A stretch of DNA of 43,540 nucleotides from Oscillospiraceae bacterium (GTDB taxonomy: Bacteria > Bacillota_A > Clostridia > Oscillospirales > Oscillospiraceae), in contig JAFUES010000013.1 in assembly GCA_017470325.1 (NCBI GenBank), forward strand, positions 1-43,540, in the 5' to 3' direction. Shown in pieces: positions 33,592 through 41,361 of the stretch; position 1 is the stretch's first letter; every line of letters begins with the position of its first letter. The notes beneath the pieces were generated by a model, which was given only the letters and a program-made list of their open reading frames with translations, was not told the DNA's origin and did not search any database. Made by a program: the position numbers and the translations under genes.

Positions 33592-34467
33592 ATGAATCTG
33601 GCAAAATATGAGGCGTTGGTCTCGGTAGTGGAGCAGGGGAGCCTGACCCGTGCGGCGCAGAGCCTGGGCTGTACCCAGTCCGCCGTCAGCCATAGTATAG
33701 ACAGCCTGGAGAAGGAGCTGGGTTTTCCGCTTTTGAAGCGGGGGCGTGCGGGCGTACAGCTGACCGCGGAGGGGGAGCGGCTGCTGCCTGCGGTAAACGC
33801 GCTGCTGAGCAGTGCTGAGCAGCTGAATCAGACGGCGGCTTCCATCCGGGGCCTGGACGCTGGCACGGTACGCATCGGTGCCTTTACCTCCGTTGCCGTT
33901 CACTGGCTTCCGGCTGTGCTGAAGGAATTTCAGACCGACTACCCCAAGGTGGAATTCAAGCTGCTCAATGGGGACTATCACGATGTGGAGCAGTGGCTCT
34001 CCGACGGCAGCATCGACATCGGCTTTGTGAATGTGCCCTGTGCCCTGGACTGCGAGTGCATCCCCTTGATGGAGGACCGGCTGCTGGCGATCCTGCCCGA
34101 GGACAGCCGCTTTGCCAGCTACCCCCGTTTCCCGCTGGTGGAGTGTGAGACCGAGCCCTTCATCAGCCTGCTGGAGAGCTCTGACCACGATGCCCGCCGG
34201 GCACTGGAGGCGGCAGGTGTTCATCCCAATGTCCGCTTTTATACCAAGGACGACTACGCCATCATCGCCATGGTGGAGCAGGGGCTGGGGATGAGCATTA
34301 TGCCTGAGCTCTTGCTGAAGGGCCGCCGGGACCGGCTGCTGGTACTGCCCCTGGTGCCGGAGGCCAAGCGAACCATCGGCATCGCCATTGCCGCGGGCAG
34401 CAAGGCGGGACCAGCCACCCGGCGCTTTGCGGATTATGTGGTCCGCTATGTGACGAACATGAAGTGA
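33592..34467 (+). CDS. LysR family transcriptional regulator
   Basis: A 291-residue regulator. The N-terminal winged helix-turn-helix is textbook LysR (GSLTRAAQSLGCTQSAVSHS, residues about 16-35, then the LEKELGFPLLKR recognition part). From about residue 90 a periplasmic-binding-like effector domain follows. ATG 33592 follows GTGGAG. It is divergent from putP, with promoters for both in the 175-bp gap and a palindromic site in its own leader. The effector is unknown; proline or another amino acid is a guess based on the neighbour. Confidence 0.94.
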   Translation: MNLAKYEALVSVVEQGSLTRAAQSLGCTQSAVSHSIDSLEKELGFPLLKRGRAGVQLTAEGERLLPAVNALLSSAEQLNQTAASIRGLDAGTVRIGAFTSVAVHWLPAVLKEFQTDYPKVEFKLLNGDYHDVEQWLSDGSIDIGFVNVPCALDCECIPLMEDRLLAILPEDSRFASYPRFPLVECETEPFISLLESSDHDARRALEAAGVHPNVRFYTKDDYAIIAMVEQGLGMSIMPELLLKGRRDRLLVLPLVPEAKRTIGIAIAAGSKAGPATRRFADYVVRYVTNMK

Positions 34468-34561
34468 AAAGATATACGAGCTTGAAAGCGAAATACCCTT
34501 CAAAAAAGTCAAGTTTGATATATTTTCGTCAGAATGACGGGAAAGAAAAGGGGCATATCGT

Positions 34562-34590
34562 TTGACTAAAATCATCCTATCGGTTACAAT
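34562..34590 (+). promoter_or_regulatory. Promoter of the nfnAB pair, inside an inverted repeat
   Basis: TTGACT (34562-34567), 17 bp, TACAAT (34585-34590). GGGCAT (34551-34556) and ATGCCC (34595-34600) flank it as an inverted repeat, and a palindrome CGTCA-GAA-TGACG stands further upstream (34527-34539). Confidence 0.65.
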
Positions 34591-34629
34591 ATAAATGCCC
34601 GAAATAACAATTTTTATAGAGGTGTAGAG

Positions 34630-35496
34630 ATGTACAAAGTAGTGACCAAGCGTTTTTTGAACGACGCCAAAACGATCTGTCTTTTTGAGATCGAGGCGCC
34701 GCTGGTGGCCCGGCACGCCCAGGCCGGCCAGTTTGTCATTTTCCGCCTGGATGAACAGGGTGAGCGCGTCCCCGTTTCCGTAGCCGGCTACGACCGGGAG
34801 AAGGGTACCGTCACCGTTATGGTGCAGGCCGCGGGCCGCACCACCAAGATGCTCCACACGGTGGAGGAAGGGGACTATATCTCCGACTTCGCCGGTCCTC
34901 TCGGCAAGGCCACCGAGATGGAGGGCCTGAAGAAGGTCTGTGTGGTCGGCGGCGGCGTGGGCTGTGCCATCGCTTATCCCATCGCCAAGGAGATGCACGA
35001 GAGAGGCATCGACGTGACCTTTATCGCGGGCTTCCGCAGTGCGGATATCGTGATCCTGAAGGAGGAGCTGAAGGCCGTCTCCAATAAGCTCATCATGTGC
35101 ACCGACGACGGTTCCTATGGGGAGAAGGGCTTCACCACCGTGTTCCTGAAGAACGAGATCGAGGCCAACATCGCCGAGAACAAGCCTCAGTTCGACCGGG
35201 TCATCGCCATCGGCCCGGATATCATGATGAAGTTCCTGGCGGATGTGACTCGGCCCTATGGCATCAGCACCATCATCTCCCTGGACCCCATCATGGTGGA
35301 CGGCACCGGTATGTGCGGCTGCTGCCGCGTGATCGTGGACGGTGAGACCAAGTTCGCCTGCGTGGACGGGCCGGACTTCGACGCCCACAAGGTGGACTTC
35401 GATTCTCTGCTCAAGCGTGCCGCGTTCTATAAGGACGAGCAGGACGAGGCCGCCCAGCATATCTGCAACATCACGGGAGGGAAGCGCAATGGCTAA
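34630..35496 (+). CDS. nfnA: NAD/FAD-binding oxidoreductase small subunit, NfnA-like
   Basis: A 288-residue ferredoxin-NADP-reductase-fold protein of the sulfide/dihydroorotate dehydrogenase-like FAD/NAD-binding group. The N-terminal FAD barrel includes the AGQFVIFRLDE and RVPVSVAGYD segments; VCVVGGGVGCAIAYPIA is the NAD-binding start; cysteines of the [2Fe-2S] site appear in GMCGCCRV and FACVDGPDF. With the next gene it matches NfnAB, the electron-bifurcating NADH-dependent ferredoxin:NADP+ oxidoreductase of Clostridia. GAGGTG precedes ATG 34630. It overlaps the next gene by eight bases. Sulfide dehydrogenase SudBA is a close alternative name. Confidence 0.85.
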   Translation: MYKVVTKRFLNDAKTICLFEIEAPLVARHAQAGQFVIFRLDEQGERVPVSVAGYDREKGTVTVMVQAAGRTTKMLHTVEEGDYISDFAGPLGKATEMEGLKKVCVVGGGVGCAIAYPIAKEMHERGIDVTFIAGFRSADIVILKEELKAVSNKLIMCTDDGSYGEKGFTTVFLKNEIEANIAENKPQFDRVIAIGPDIMMKFLADVTRPYGISTIISLDPIMVDGTGMCGCCRVIVDGETKFACVDGPDFDAHKVDFDSLLKRAAFYKDEQDEAAQHICNITGGKRNG

Positions 35497-36892
35497 CATG
35501 AAAGTCAACATGAGCATGACCAAAAACGAGATGCCCGAGCAGGACCCCGTGGTCCGCGCCGGCAATTTCGAAGAAGTGGCCCTGGGCTACACCGTGGAGG
35601 CGGCGGTCAACGAGGCCCAGCGCTGCCTGGACTGCAAGAACGCCCCCTGCCGTACCGGTTGCCCGGTGAGCGTGAAGATCCCCCGCTTCATCGAGAAGGT
35701 CCGGGAGAACGACTTTGAGGCCGCCTACGATATCATCACCTCTACCAACTCTCTGCCCGCGGTCTGCGGCCGTGTATGTCCCCAGGAGAAGCAGTGCGAA
35801 AGCAAGTGCGTTCGCGGCATCAAGGGCGAGCCTGTAGCCATCGGCCGGCTGGAGCGCTTTGTGGCTGACACCCATATGGCGAAAGAGGACAAGCCCGAGC
35901 CCGTGGCCCCCGAATCCAACGGCCACAAGATTGCCGTCATCGGCTCCGGCCCTGCGGGCCTGACCTGCGCGGGCGACCTGCGCAAGTTGGGCTATGACGT
36001 GACCATCTTCGAGGCTTTCCACAAGTCCGGCGGCGTGCTGGTCTATGGCATCCCCCAGTTCCGTCTGCCCAAGGAGATCGTGGCGGCGGAGATCGAGAAC
36101 CTGAAGAAGATGGGCGTCAAGATCGTGAACAACGCCATCATCGGCAAGTCCATGACCGTGGACGAGCTGTTCCAGGACGGCTTCGAGGCCGTGTTCATTG
36201 GCTCCGGCGCGGGCCTGCCCCAGTTCCTGCACGTGCCCGGCGAGAACCTGTTGGGCGTGTACAGCGCCAACGAGTTCCTGACCCGTGTGAACCTGATGAA
36301 GGCCTATCGGGACGACTACGACACGCCCATCAAGCACCCCAAGGTGGTGGCTGTGGTCGGCGGCGGCAATGTGGCTATGGACGCGGCCCGTGTGGCCAAG
36401 CGTCTGGGTGCGGAGCATGTGTATATCACCTACCGCCGTGGCATGGACGAGCTGCCTGCCCGTAAGGAAGAGGTGGAGCATGCCGAGGCCGAGGGCATCG
36501 AGTTCATGCTGCTGAATAACCCCGCTGCCATCCATGGCGACGAGGAGGGCCGCGTGACCGGCATTGAGTTGATCAAGCAGGAGCTGGGCGAGCCGGACGC
36601 CAAGGGCCGCCGCAGCCCCGTGGCGGTGAAGGACTCCAACTGGATCCTTGAATGCGACGCGGTGATCATCGCCATCGGCACCAGCCCGAATCCCCTGATC
36701 CGCTCCACCACGCCCAATTTGGAGACCACCAAGAAGGGCGGCATCCAGGCTGACGACAACGGTGTGACCTCCCGCGAGGGTGTGTTCGCCGGCGGCGACG
36801 CGGTCACCGGTGCGGCCACGGTCATTCTGGCCATGGGCGCGGGCAAGACCGGCGCCAAGAGCATCGACGCGTATATCAAGAGCAAGAAGTAA
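35489..36892 (+). CDS. nfnB: NADPH-dependent oxidoreductase large subunit, NfnB/GltA-like
   Basis: A 467-residue flavoprotein related to the small subunit of glutamate synthase. The N-terminal part holds eight cysteines for two [4Fe-4S] clusters (CLDCKNAPCRTGCPV; VCGRVCPQEKQCESKC). The FAD site is VIGSGPAGLTCAGDL and the NADPH site VVGGGNVAMDAARVA. A final FAGGDAVTGAATV closes the FAD domain. ATG 35489 lies inside the 3' end of nfnA after GGGAGGG, so the two are translated together. In Clostridia this pair balances NADH, ferredoxin and NADPH. No large glutamate synthase subunit is adjacent, supporting Nfn rather than GOGAT. Confidence 0.87.
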   Translation: MANMKVNMSMTKNEMPEQDPVVRAGNFEEVALGYTVEAAVNEAQRCLDCKNAPCRTGCPVSVKIPRFIEKVRENDFEAAYDIITSTNSLPAVCGRVCPQEKQCESKCVRGIKGEPVAIGRLERFVADTHMAKEDKPEPVAPESNGHKIAVIGSGPAGLTCAGDLRKLGYDVTIFEAFHKSGGVLVYGIPQFRLPKEIVAAEIENLKKMGVKIVNNAIIGKSMTVDELFQDGFEAVFIGSGAGLPQFLHVPGENLLGVYSANEFLTRVNLMKAYRDDYDTPIKHPKVVAVVGGGNVAMDAARVAKRLGAEHVYITYRRGMDELPARKEEVEHAEAEGIEFMLLNNPAAIHGDEEGRVTGIELIKQELGEPDAKGRRSPVAVKDSNWILECDAVIIAIGTSPNPLIRSTTPNLETTKKGGIQADDNGVTSREGVFAGGDAVTGAATVILAMGAGKTGAKSIDAYIKSKK

Positions 36893-36905
36893 ACACGGTA
36901 TAGAC

Positions 36906-36935
36906 AAAGGCGCCCGGGAGATCCCGGGCGCCTTT
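36906..36935. terminator. Bidirectional terminator between nfnB and the SleB-like gene
   Basis: AAAGGCGCCCGGGA pairs perfectly with TCCCGGGCGCCTTT (14 bp) around a two-base loop; it serves both convergent genes. Confidence 0.85.
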
Positions 36936-36940
36936 GCGCT

Positions 36941-37558
36941 TCAAGAGGGGAGAGGGGAAGAAAGATACAGATCCAAATTGGGGCTTGCACAGAAATATGT
37001 ATACACATAGAGGAAGCCGTGCCGGTTGCAGAAGCTGACATAGACGTTATCGCCCGGTTTCTGGTGGGTCTGGATGACCACCTGGGGCTCCAGTACCCGT
37101 TCGCCCAGCAGAAGCCGCATGGCGGCCTGAGCGCTGACCCGGTTTGGCAGAGTCTCGGTCTGAAAAGCGGCGGTAGCGGTTTCCGGATACTGCCCCTCTT
37201 GATAGACCACAGCCTCCAGATTGTCCGGGTATTCTGGGGAGGCTACCCGGTTGAGTACCACCTCTCCCACGCACATACGCTGCGCATCGCTGTAGCGCAG
37301 ATCTCCCGCTTCCGCATAGATGAGCCGGGCCAATAGAAAAAGTTCGTCGAAGGAGATCTTGGTTTCTCCGGACTGAAGCTCGTCGATCTGGTGGTTTCGG
37401 GCGTACTCCGCCATGTGTCCGGCTTCCGTGTCCCCGGTCATGGCGGCGTCCTCCATCAGGGACAGATAGTTGGGCGGCGGCGGTTCCTCCCGGCTGGCAC
37501 AGGCACTCAGCAGCAGAGCCAACGCCAACAGACCCAGGGCCGTCAGCAAGCGTTTCAT
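36941..37558 (-). CDS. Cell wall hydrolase, SleB-like lipoprotein
   Basis: A 205-residue exported protein. The signal ends with the lipobox LLLSAC near residue 20. The Hydrolase_2 (SleB/CwlJ) domain starts about residue 70: LLARLIYAEAGDLRYSDAQR holds the catalytic glutamate, followed by MCVGEVVLNRV. The family cleaves peptidoglycan, in spores (cortex lysis) or in growing cells. The start at 37558 was chosen because GGGAGG precedes it and it gives the lipoprotein signal. That ribosome site lies inside a long inverted repeat. It follows gatD on the same strand, linking wall modification and wall lysis by position. Confidence 0.87.
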   Translation of the reverse strand: MKRLLTALGLLALALLLSACASREEPPPPNYLSLMEDAAMTGDTEAGHMAEYARNHQIDELQSGETKISFDELFLLARLIYAEAGDLRYSDAQRMCVGEVVLNRVASPEYPDNLEAVVYQEGQYPETATAAFQTETLPNRVSAQAAMRLLLGERVLEPQVVIQTHQKPGDNVYVSFCNRHGFLYVYTYFCASPNLDLYLSSPLPS

Positions 37559-37564
37559 AGAATT

Positions 37565-37602
37565 CGCCTCCCTTTGCGTACCAGTATACGCACAGGGAGG
37601 CG
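37565..37602 (-). promoter_or_regulatory. Inverted repeat covering the SleB-like gene's ribosome site
   Basis: CGCCTCCCT (37565-37573) is a perfect complement of AGGGAGGCG (37594-37602); inside it TGCGTA (37575-37580) pairs with TACGCA (37587-37592). In the minus-strand message the AGGGAGG ribosome site would be closed. The loop region also contains TATACT (37588-37583), so it could instead be an operator around a promoter. Confidence 0.6.
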
Positions 37603-37716
37603 AAAAATTTGTCACAATGCGCAGGGAAATAGCAGGGGAATAGGGAAAATTTACAGGGCATTTCCCGCGGACCTCATTTGACGTCGGAAAGAGAAATGGA
37701 CCAAGAGCGGGAGGAC

Positions 37717-38445
37717 TTAGCCCAGCCGGGCCAGGATCTCATCATGTGCGGTCTGCTCCGCTGTATCGTCCAGGGGAGACAGCTCCGTAACGCCGTATTT
37801 CCGCTCCAGGGCGGTCAGCAGGAGATGGTCGCAAAACTGCGGATTTTTGGGCAGCAGGGGGCCGTGGCTGTAAGTACCGAATACGTTTTTATACCGGGCG
37901 CCCTCACTGCTGTCCTCACCATTGTTGCCGTAGCCGCTGAGCACCTTGCCCAGAGGCTGCACGCCGCTGCCTAGCCAGGTCTTGCCGCTGTGATTCTCAA
38001 AGCCCACGACCACACTGCCGCCGGATTCCTCGCCGCACTGGAAGCTGTAGTTACCGATCATGCGGACTTTGGAGCCCACCGTATACAGATCCAGCGCGCC
38101 GATGAAGTCACAGCGCTGGCCGTCATAGGTCTCATAATAGCTGCCCAGCATCTGATAGCCGCCGCAGATGGTCAGGAAGGGCAGACCGTCCTCCACAGCC
38201 GCGCGGATCTCCCGGTCCTTGCCCCGGTGCAGATCCTCCAGCAGCACCTGCTGCTCAAAGTCCTGCCCGCCGCCGATGAACACCAGATCAAAGCCGCCGA
38301 GACTTGCGGAGGAACCGATGGGCAGACGAGTGACCTCCGCGTCAATGCCGCGCCATTGGAGCCGCCGGGTGATGCAGCGGATGTTGCCCCCGTCGCCGTA
38401 GAGGTTCAGTACGTCCGGGTACATATGACAGATCTTCAGTTCCAT
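37717..38445 (-). CDS. gatD: Lipid II isoglutaminyl synthase, glutaminase subunit GatD
   Basis: A glutamine amidotransferase of about 242 residues, GATase-3 type. It supplies ammonia so that MurT amidates the D-Glu of lipid II. The nucleophile lies in FLTICGGYQMLG, the catalytic His in FGTYSHGPLLP, and the N-terminal ICHMYPDVLNLYGDGGNI is diagnostic for GatD. Two ATGs compete (38451 and 38445); the second has AAAGGA at proper spacing, eight bases upstream. It lies downstream of murT on the same strand, after an unusually long gap of about 150 bases. Confidence 0.93.
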   Translation of the reverse strand: MELKICHMYPDVLNLYGDGGNIRCITRRLQWRGIDAEVTRLPIGSSASLGGFDLVFIGGGQDFEQQVLLEDLHRGKDREIRAAVEDGLPFLTICGGYQMLGSYYETYDGQRCDFIGALDLYTVGSKVRMIGNYSFQCGEESGGSVVVGFENHSGKTWLGSGVQPLGKVLSGYGNNGEDSSEGARYKNVFGTYSHGPLLPKNPQFCDHLLLTALERKYGVTELSPLDDTAEQTAHDEILARLG

Positions 38446-38481
38446 GGTCATTGTCCTTTCAAATCACAATTCCTCTTGTTT

Positions 38482-38576
38482 CACCATCAAAGCCCAATGA
38501 AATGGGTTTGATGGTGGAAGGAAGAAGGAAGGAACGGATATGGAGTTTTCGCGGTCATTTCGAAAACCGCGGAAAC
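38482..38576 (-). repeat. Two strong hairpins in the murT-gatD gap
   Basis: Hairpin A: 38482-38491 and 38493-38496 pair with 38503-38516 (14 bp with one bulged G). Hairpin B: 38545-38555 pairs with 38566-38576 (11 bp, one G.T). Neither has a T run on the coding strand. The gap of about 150 bp contains no ORF that I can support. It may be a small palindromic repeat element or an RNA-processing site. Confidence 0.5.
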
Positions 38577-38601
38577 GGAATGGAGCGAGTTTCTTCTGAC
38601 G

Positions 38602-39972
38602 TCACTCCCAAAATTCTGCGCCGCCGCAGTGGCGGATCACCACCTGCCGCAGATCCAGCATGGCGGTATAGGTGGGCATCATGAAGATGGGCTTGTCCGT
38701 TTTTTCCAGCTTTTCCACCAGCGCCTCATAATCTCGCTCTTCCTGGATAAAAGCGTCGGAAATCCCGGCATATTTGATGCGTACCCGCATGTCGCCGGCC
38801 CGGTCGCCGGAGACGATCACCTGCTCCAGCCGTCCGGCCATCCCGGCCAGAGCCTCGAAATCCGCGTCCCAGATCCAGGACACGTCGGTCCCGTCTGCGG
38901 GCCGGTCGTTGAGGCAGACTACCAGGATGAACTTTTCCTTGATATTCTGTAAAAACTCTAAGACCTGGTTGCAGCCGGCGGGGTTTTTCACCAGCATGAT
39001 CCGGGAACCGCCGCCCAGGTCGAACTTTTCCATACGGCCAAAGCCACACTGGAAGCGGCCCAGGGCCGAGATGGCTACCGACAGGTCCACACCCATTTCT
39101 ACCGCAGCTGCCAGAGCCCCGGCGGCATTATATATATTGTACAGAGCCGGCAGGTTGACTTCCACCAGTTGCTTCGTGCCGCGGATATCCATGACCAGCG
39201 AGCTGCCGTCGGCCCGCTGCTCCACCACGTCGGTAACGGCGTAGTCCGCTTCGTGCCGGGCATAGCCGCAATGAGGGCAGCGGAAGCCGCCCAGATGGCC
39301 ATAGCTGATATAGTCGTATTCATACTCGGTCTTGCAGCGGATGCAGTGGGTGGCGTCGGACAGCTCCGGCTTCTCCCGGGAGGGGACGGCGCCCTTGTCG
39401 ATGCCGAAGAACACGCAGCGGTTGGGCAGATCCTCCGCCAGGGAAGAGGTCAGAGAGCAATCCGCGTTCAGGCAGAGCAGCGCCTCCGGTGCGCCCTGAA
39501 CGGCCACGCGGATGTTTTCCAGCGTGTGGGTGACCTCCCCGTAGCGGTCCAGCTGATCCCGGAACAGATTGGTCACTACGATGACCCGGGGCTTGAGTTG
39601 CCCGAATACCGTGCGGGCGGCGGCCTCGTCGCATTCGATGACCGCGTATTCCTTTTTCATTTTTCCGCCCAGCGTACAGTTCATCACAAATTCCGTGGTG
39701 ATGCCGCTGATCAGATTGGCGCCGGAGCGGTTGGCAAAATAACTGAGCCCCTGCTCGGCAAAGGCCTCCTCGATCATGCGGGAGCTGGTGGTTTTGCCAT
39801 TGGTGCCGGTGATGGCCACGGACTTTACATCCTTGGCCAGAATGGCCAGCAGATCGGGGCAGACACGCAGGGCAAAGCGGCCCGGCATGGCCGTGCCGCC
39901 CCGGTGGACCAGACGGGAAAACAGGCGCAGGGCCTTGCACAGCAGGATGGCCAGTACAGCGCGAAAAGTCAT
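38602..39972 (-). CDS. murT: Lipid II isoglutaminyl synthase, Mur-ligase-like subunit MurT
   Basis: A 456-residue Mur-ligase-like protein. The ATP site is SVAITGTNGKTTSSRMIE near residues 50-67; DNA-ligase-like elements NLFRDQLDRYGE and the C-terminal DUF1727 domain follow. A four-cysteine zinc ribbon (CIRCKTEY ... FRCPHCGYA), typical of MurT, is present in the central domain. It amidates the alpha-carboxyl of D-Glu in lipid II using ammonia from GatD. ATG 39972 has AAAGGAG seven bases upstream; the longer frame starts in the promoter region. Confidence 0.94.
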   Translation of the reverse strand: MTFRAVLAILLCKALRLFSRLVHRGGTAMPGRFALRVCPDLLAILAKDVKSVAITGTNGKTTSSRMIEEAFAEQGLSYFANRSGANLISGITTEFVMNCTLGGKMKKEYAVIECDEAAARTVFGQLKPRVIVVTNLFRDQLDRYGEVTHTLENIRVAVQGAPEALLCLNADCSLTSSLAEDLPNRCVFFGIDKGAVPSREKPELSDATHCIRCKTEYEYDYISYGHLGGFRCPHCGYARHEADYAVTDVVEQRADGSSLVMDIRGTKQLVEVNLPALYNIYNAAGALAAAVEMGVDLSVAISALGRFQCGFGRMEKFDLGGGSRIMLVKNPAGCNQVLEFLQNIKEKFILVVCLNDRPADGTDVSWIWDADFEALAGMAGRLEQVIVSGDRAGDMRVRIKYAGISDAFIQEERDYEALVEKLEKTDKPIFMMPTYTAMLDLRQVVIRHCGGAEFWE

Positions 39973-40042
39973 GGAAAAACTCCTTTGGTCAGCTTCCCTA
40001 TTTCCTATGCGGAGCGGGAAGCGGATATGTGTATCACGTGGT

Positions 40043-40071
40043 ATTATACCAGATGCGGACGGCGCAGGCAA
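40043..40071 (-). promoter_or_regulatory. Promoter of murT-gatD
   Basis: On the minus strand TTGCCT (40071-40066), a 17-bp spacer, a perfect TATAAT (40048-40043) within the palindrome GGTATAATACC. Confidence 0.7.
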
Positions 40072-40172
40072 GGAGAAGAACGCACAAAAAGCACCATGCC
40101 GCAGCCCTTGAGAAAGCCCCGGCCGAGGTCCTTCCCCCAAAGAAATTCTTTAAATTTATTTCACAAAAATTC

Positions 40173-40201
40173 TTGACTTAAATTGTGTATTATGCTAAAA
40201 T
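40173..40201 (+). promoter_or_regulatory. Strong promoter of the str operon
   Basis: TTGACT (40173-40178), a 17-bp spacer, TAAAAT (40196-40201) with the extended -10 TGC. AT-rich DNA upstream may act as an UP element. Confidence 0.8.
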
Positions 40202-40244
40202 TCACATTTGCGTGGCATAGGTGCGCTCTTTTTGCGCCCTGGTC

Positions 40245-40284
40245 CCGCGAACAAGGCAAAAAGCCCGGAGTTCCGCGGTTTTTT
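40245..40284 (+). terminator. Terminator-like hairpin in the rpsL leader
   Basis: CCGCGAAC (40245-40252) pairs with GTTCCGCGG (40270-40278), one bulge, with an inner GGC/GCC stem, followed by six T. It ends 35 bases before rpsL, so read-through must be controlled or partial. Confidence 0.65.
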
Positions 40285-40319
40285 GACTACCATCCATTAT
40301 TGAAGAAAGGAGGAAAACA

Positions 40320-40745
40320 ATGCCCACTTTTAACCAGCTGGTGAGAAAAGGCAGAGAGAAGGTCACCTACAAGTCCACTTCCCCCGCTATGCAGAAGGGT
40401 CTGAACACCCTGAAGAACAAGGAGACCAACCTGAGCTCCCCCCAGAAGAGAGGCGTCTGCACCGCAGTCCGTACCTCGACTCCCAAGAAGCCCAACTCCG
40501 CTCTGCGTAAGATCGCCCGTGTCCGTCTGACCAATGGTTATGAGGTCACCGCATACATCCCCGGTATCGGTCACAACCTGCAGGAGCACTCCGTGGTCAT
40601 GATCCGCGGCGGTCGTGTCAAGGACCTGCCTGGCGTCCGTTACCACATCATCCGCGGCACTCTGGATGCCCAGGGCGTCACCGGTCGTATGCAGGGTCGC
40701 TCCAAGTACGGTGCGAAGAGACCCAAAGCTGCCAAGAAGAAGTAA
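40320..40745 (+). CDS. rpsL: Ribosomal protein S12
   Basis: A 141-residue uS12. Typical segments are [34 protein letters not shown] (the streptomycin-binding loop, with Lys at the usual resistance position) and the C-terminal [17 protein letters not shown] lies upstream of the ATG. It begins the str operon here; rpoC is not in the window, and a promoter and a terminator-like leader precede rpsL. Confidence 0.98.
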   Translation: MPTFNQLVRKGREKVTYKSTSPAMQKGLNTLKNKETNLSSPQKRGVCTAVRTSTPKKPNSALRKIARVRLTNGYEVTAYIPGIGHNLQEHSVVMIRGGRVKDLPGVRYHIIRGTLDAQGVTGRMQGRSKYGAKRPKAAKKK

Positions 40746-40869
40746 TTCCGACAAAGCGGCATTTTGCCCTGTCGTTTATCTATATGTTTGGATAGACCTC
40801 GGGGCGCAACGGACGTTTATTGCGTTCGAGTACCTGTGATTCCATTTTTTAATGAAGGAGGGAAGCAAC

Positions 40870-41340
40870 GTGCCCAGAAGAGGTAATGTTCCCAAGAGAG
40901 AAATTTTGCCTGATCCCATGTATAACAGCGTGCTGGTGACCAAGCTCATCAACGGCGTTATGCTCGACGGCAAAAAGGGTGTTGCTCAGAAGGTCGTTTA
41001 CGACGCTTTCGACATCATCAAGGATAAGACCGGCAAGGAGCCCCTTGATGCATTCACCGAAGCCATGAACAACATCATGCCGGCTCTGGAGGTCAAGGCC
41101 CGCCGTGTCGGTGGTGCGACTTATCAGGTCCCCATCGAAGTCCGGCCTGCCCGCCGTCAGACCCTGGCTCTGCGCTGGCTGGTAACCTATGCCCGCAAGC
41201 GCAGCGAGAAGACCATGAAAGAGCGCCTGGCAGGCGAGATCATGGATGCATGCAACAACCTCGGCGCCTCCGTCAAGAAGCGCGAGGATATGCACAAAAA
41301 CGCAGAGGCCAACAAGGCTTTCGCGCACTTCAGGTGGTAA
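40870..41340 (+). CDS. rpsG: Ribosomal protein S7
   Basis: A 156-residue uS7, the exact family length, with [19 protein letters not shown] at the start and [19 protein letters not shown] in the rRNA-binding loop. The start is GTG 40870, after GAAGGAGGG. In many bacteria S7 represses its own operon; the 124-bp gap before it contains no ORF and could hold such a site. Confidence 0.98.
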   Translation: MPRRGNVPKREILPDPMYNSVLVTKLINGVMLDGKKGVAQKVVYDAFDIIKDKTGKEPLDAFTEAMNNIMPALEVKARRVGGATYQVPIEVRPARRQTLALRWLVTYARKRSEKTMKERLAGEIMDACNNLGASVKKREDMHKNAEANKAFAHFRW

Positions 41341-41361
41341 TCCGTTTACCAGGAGTTTTCC

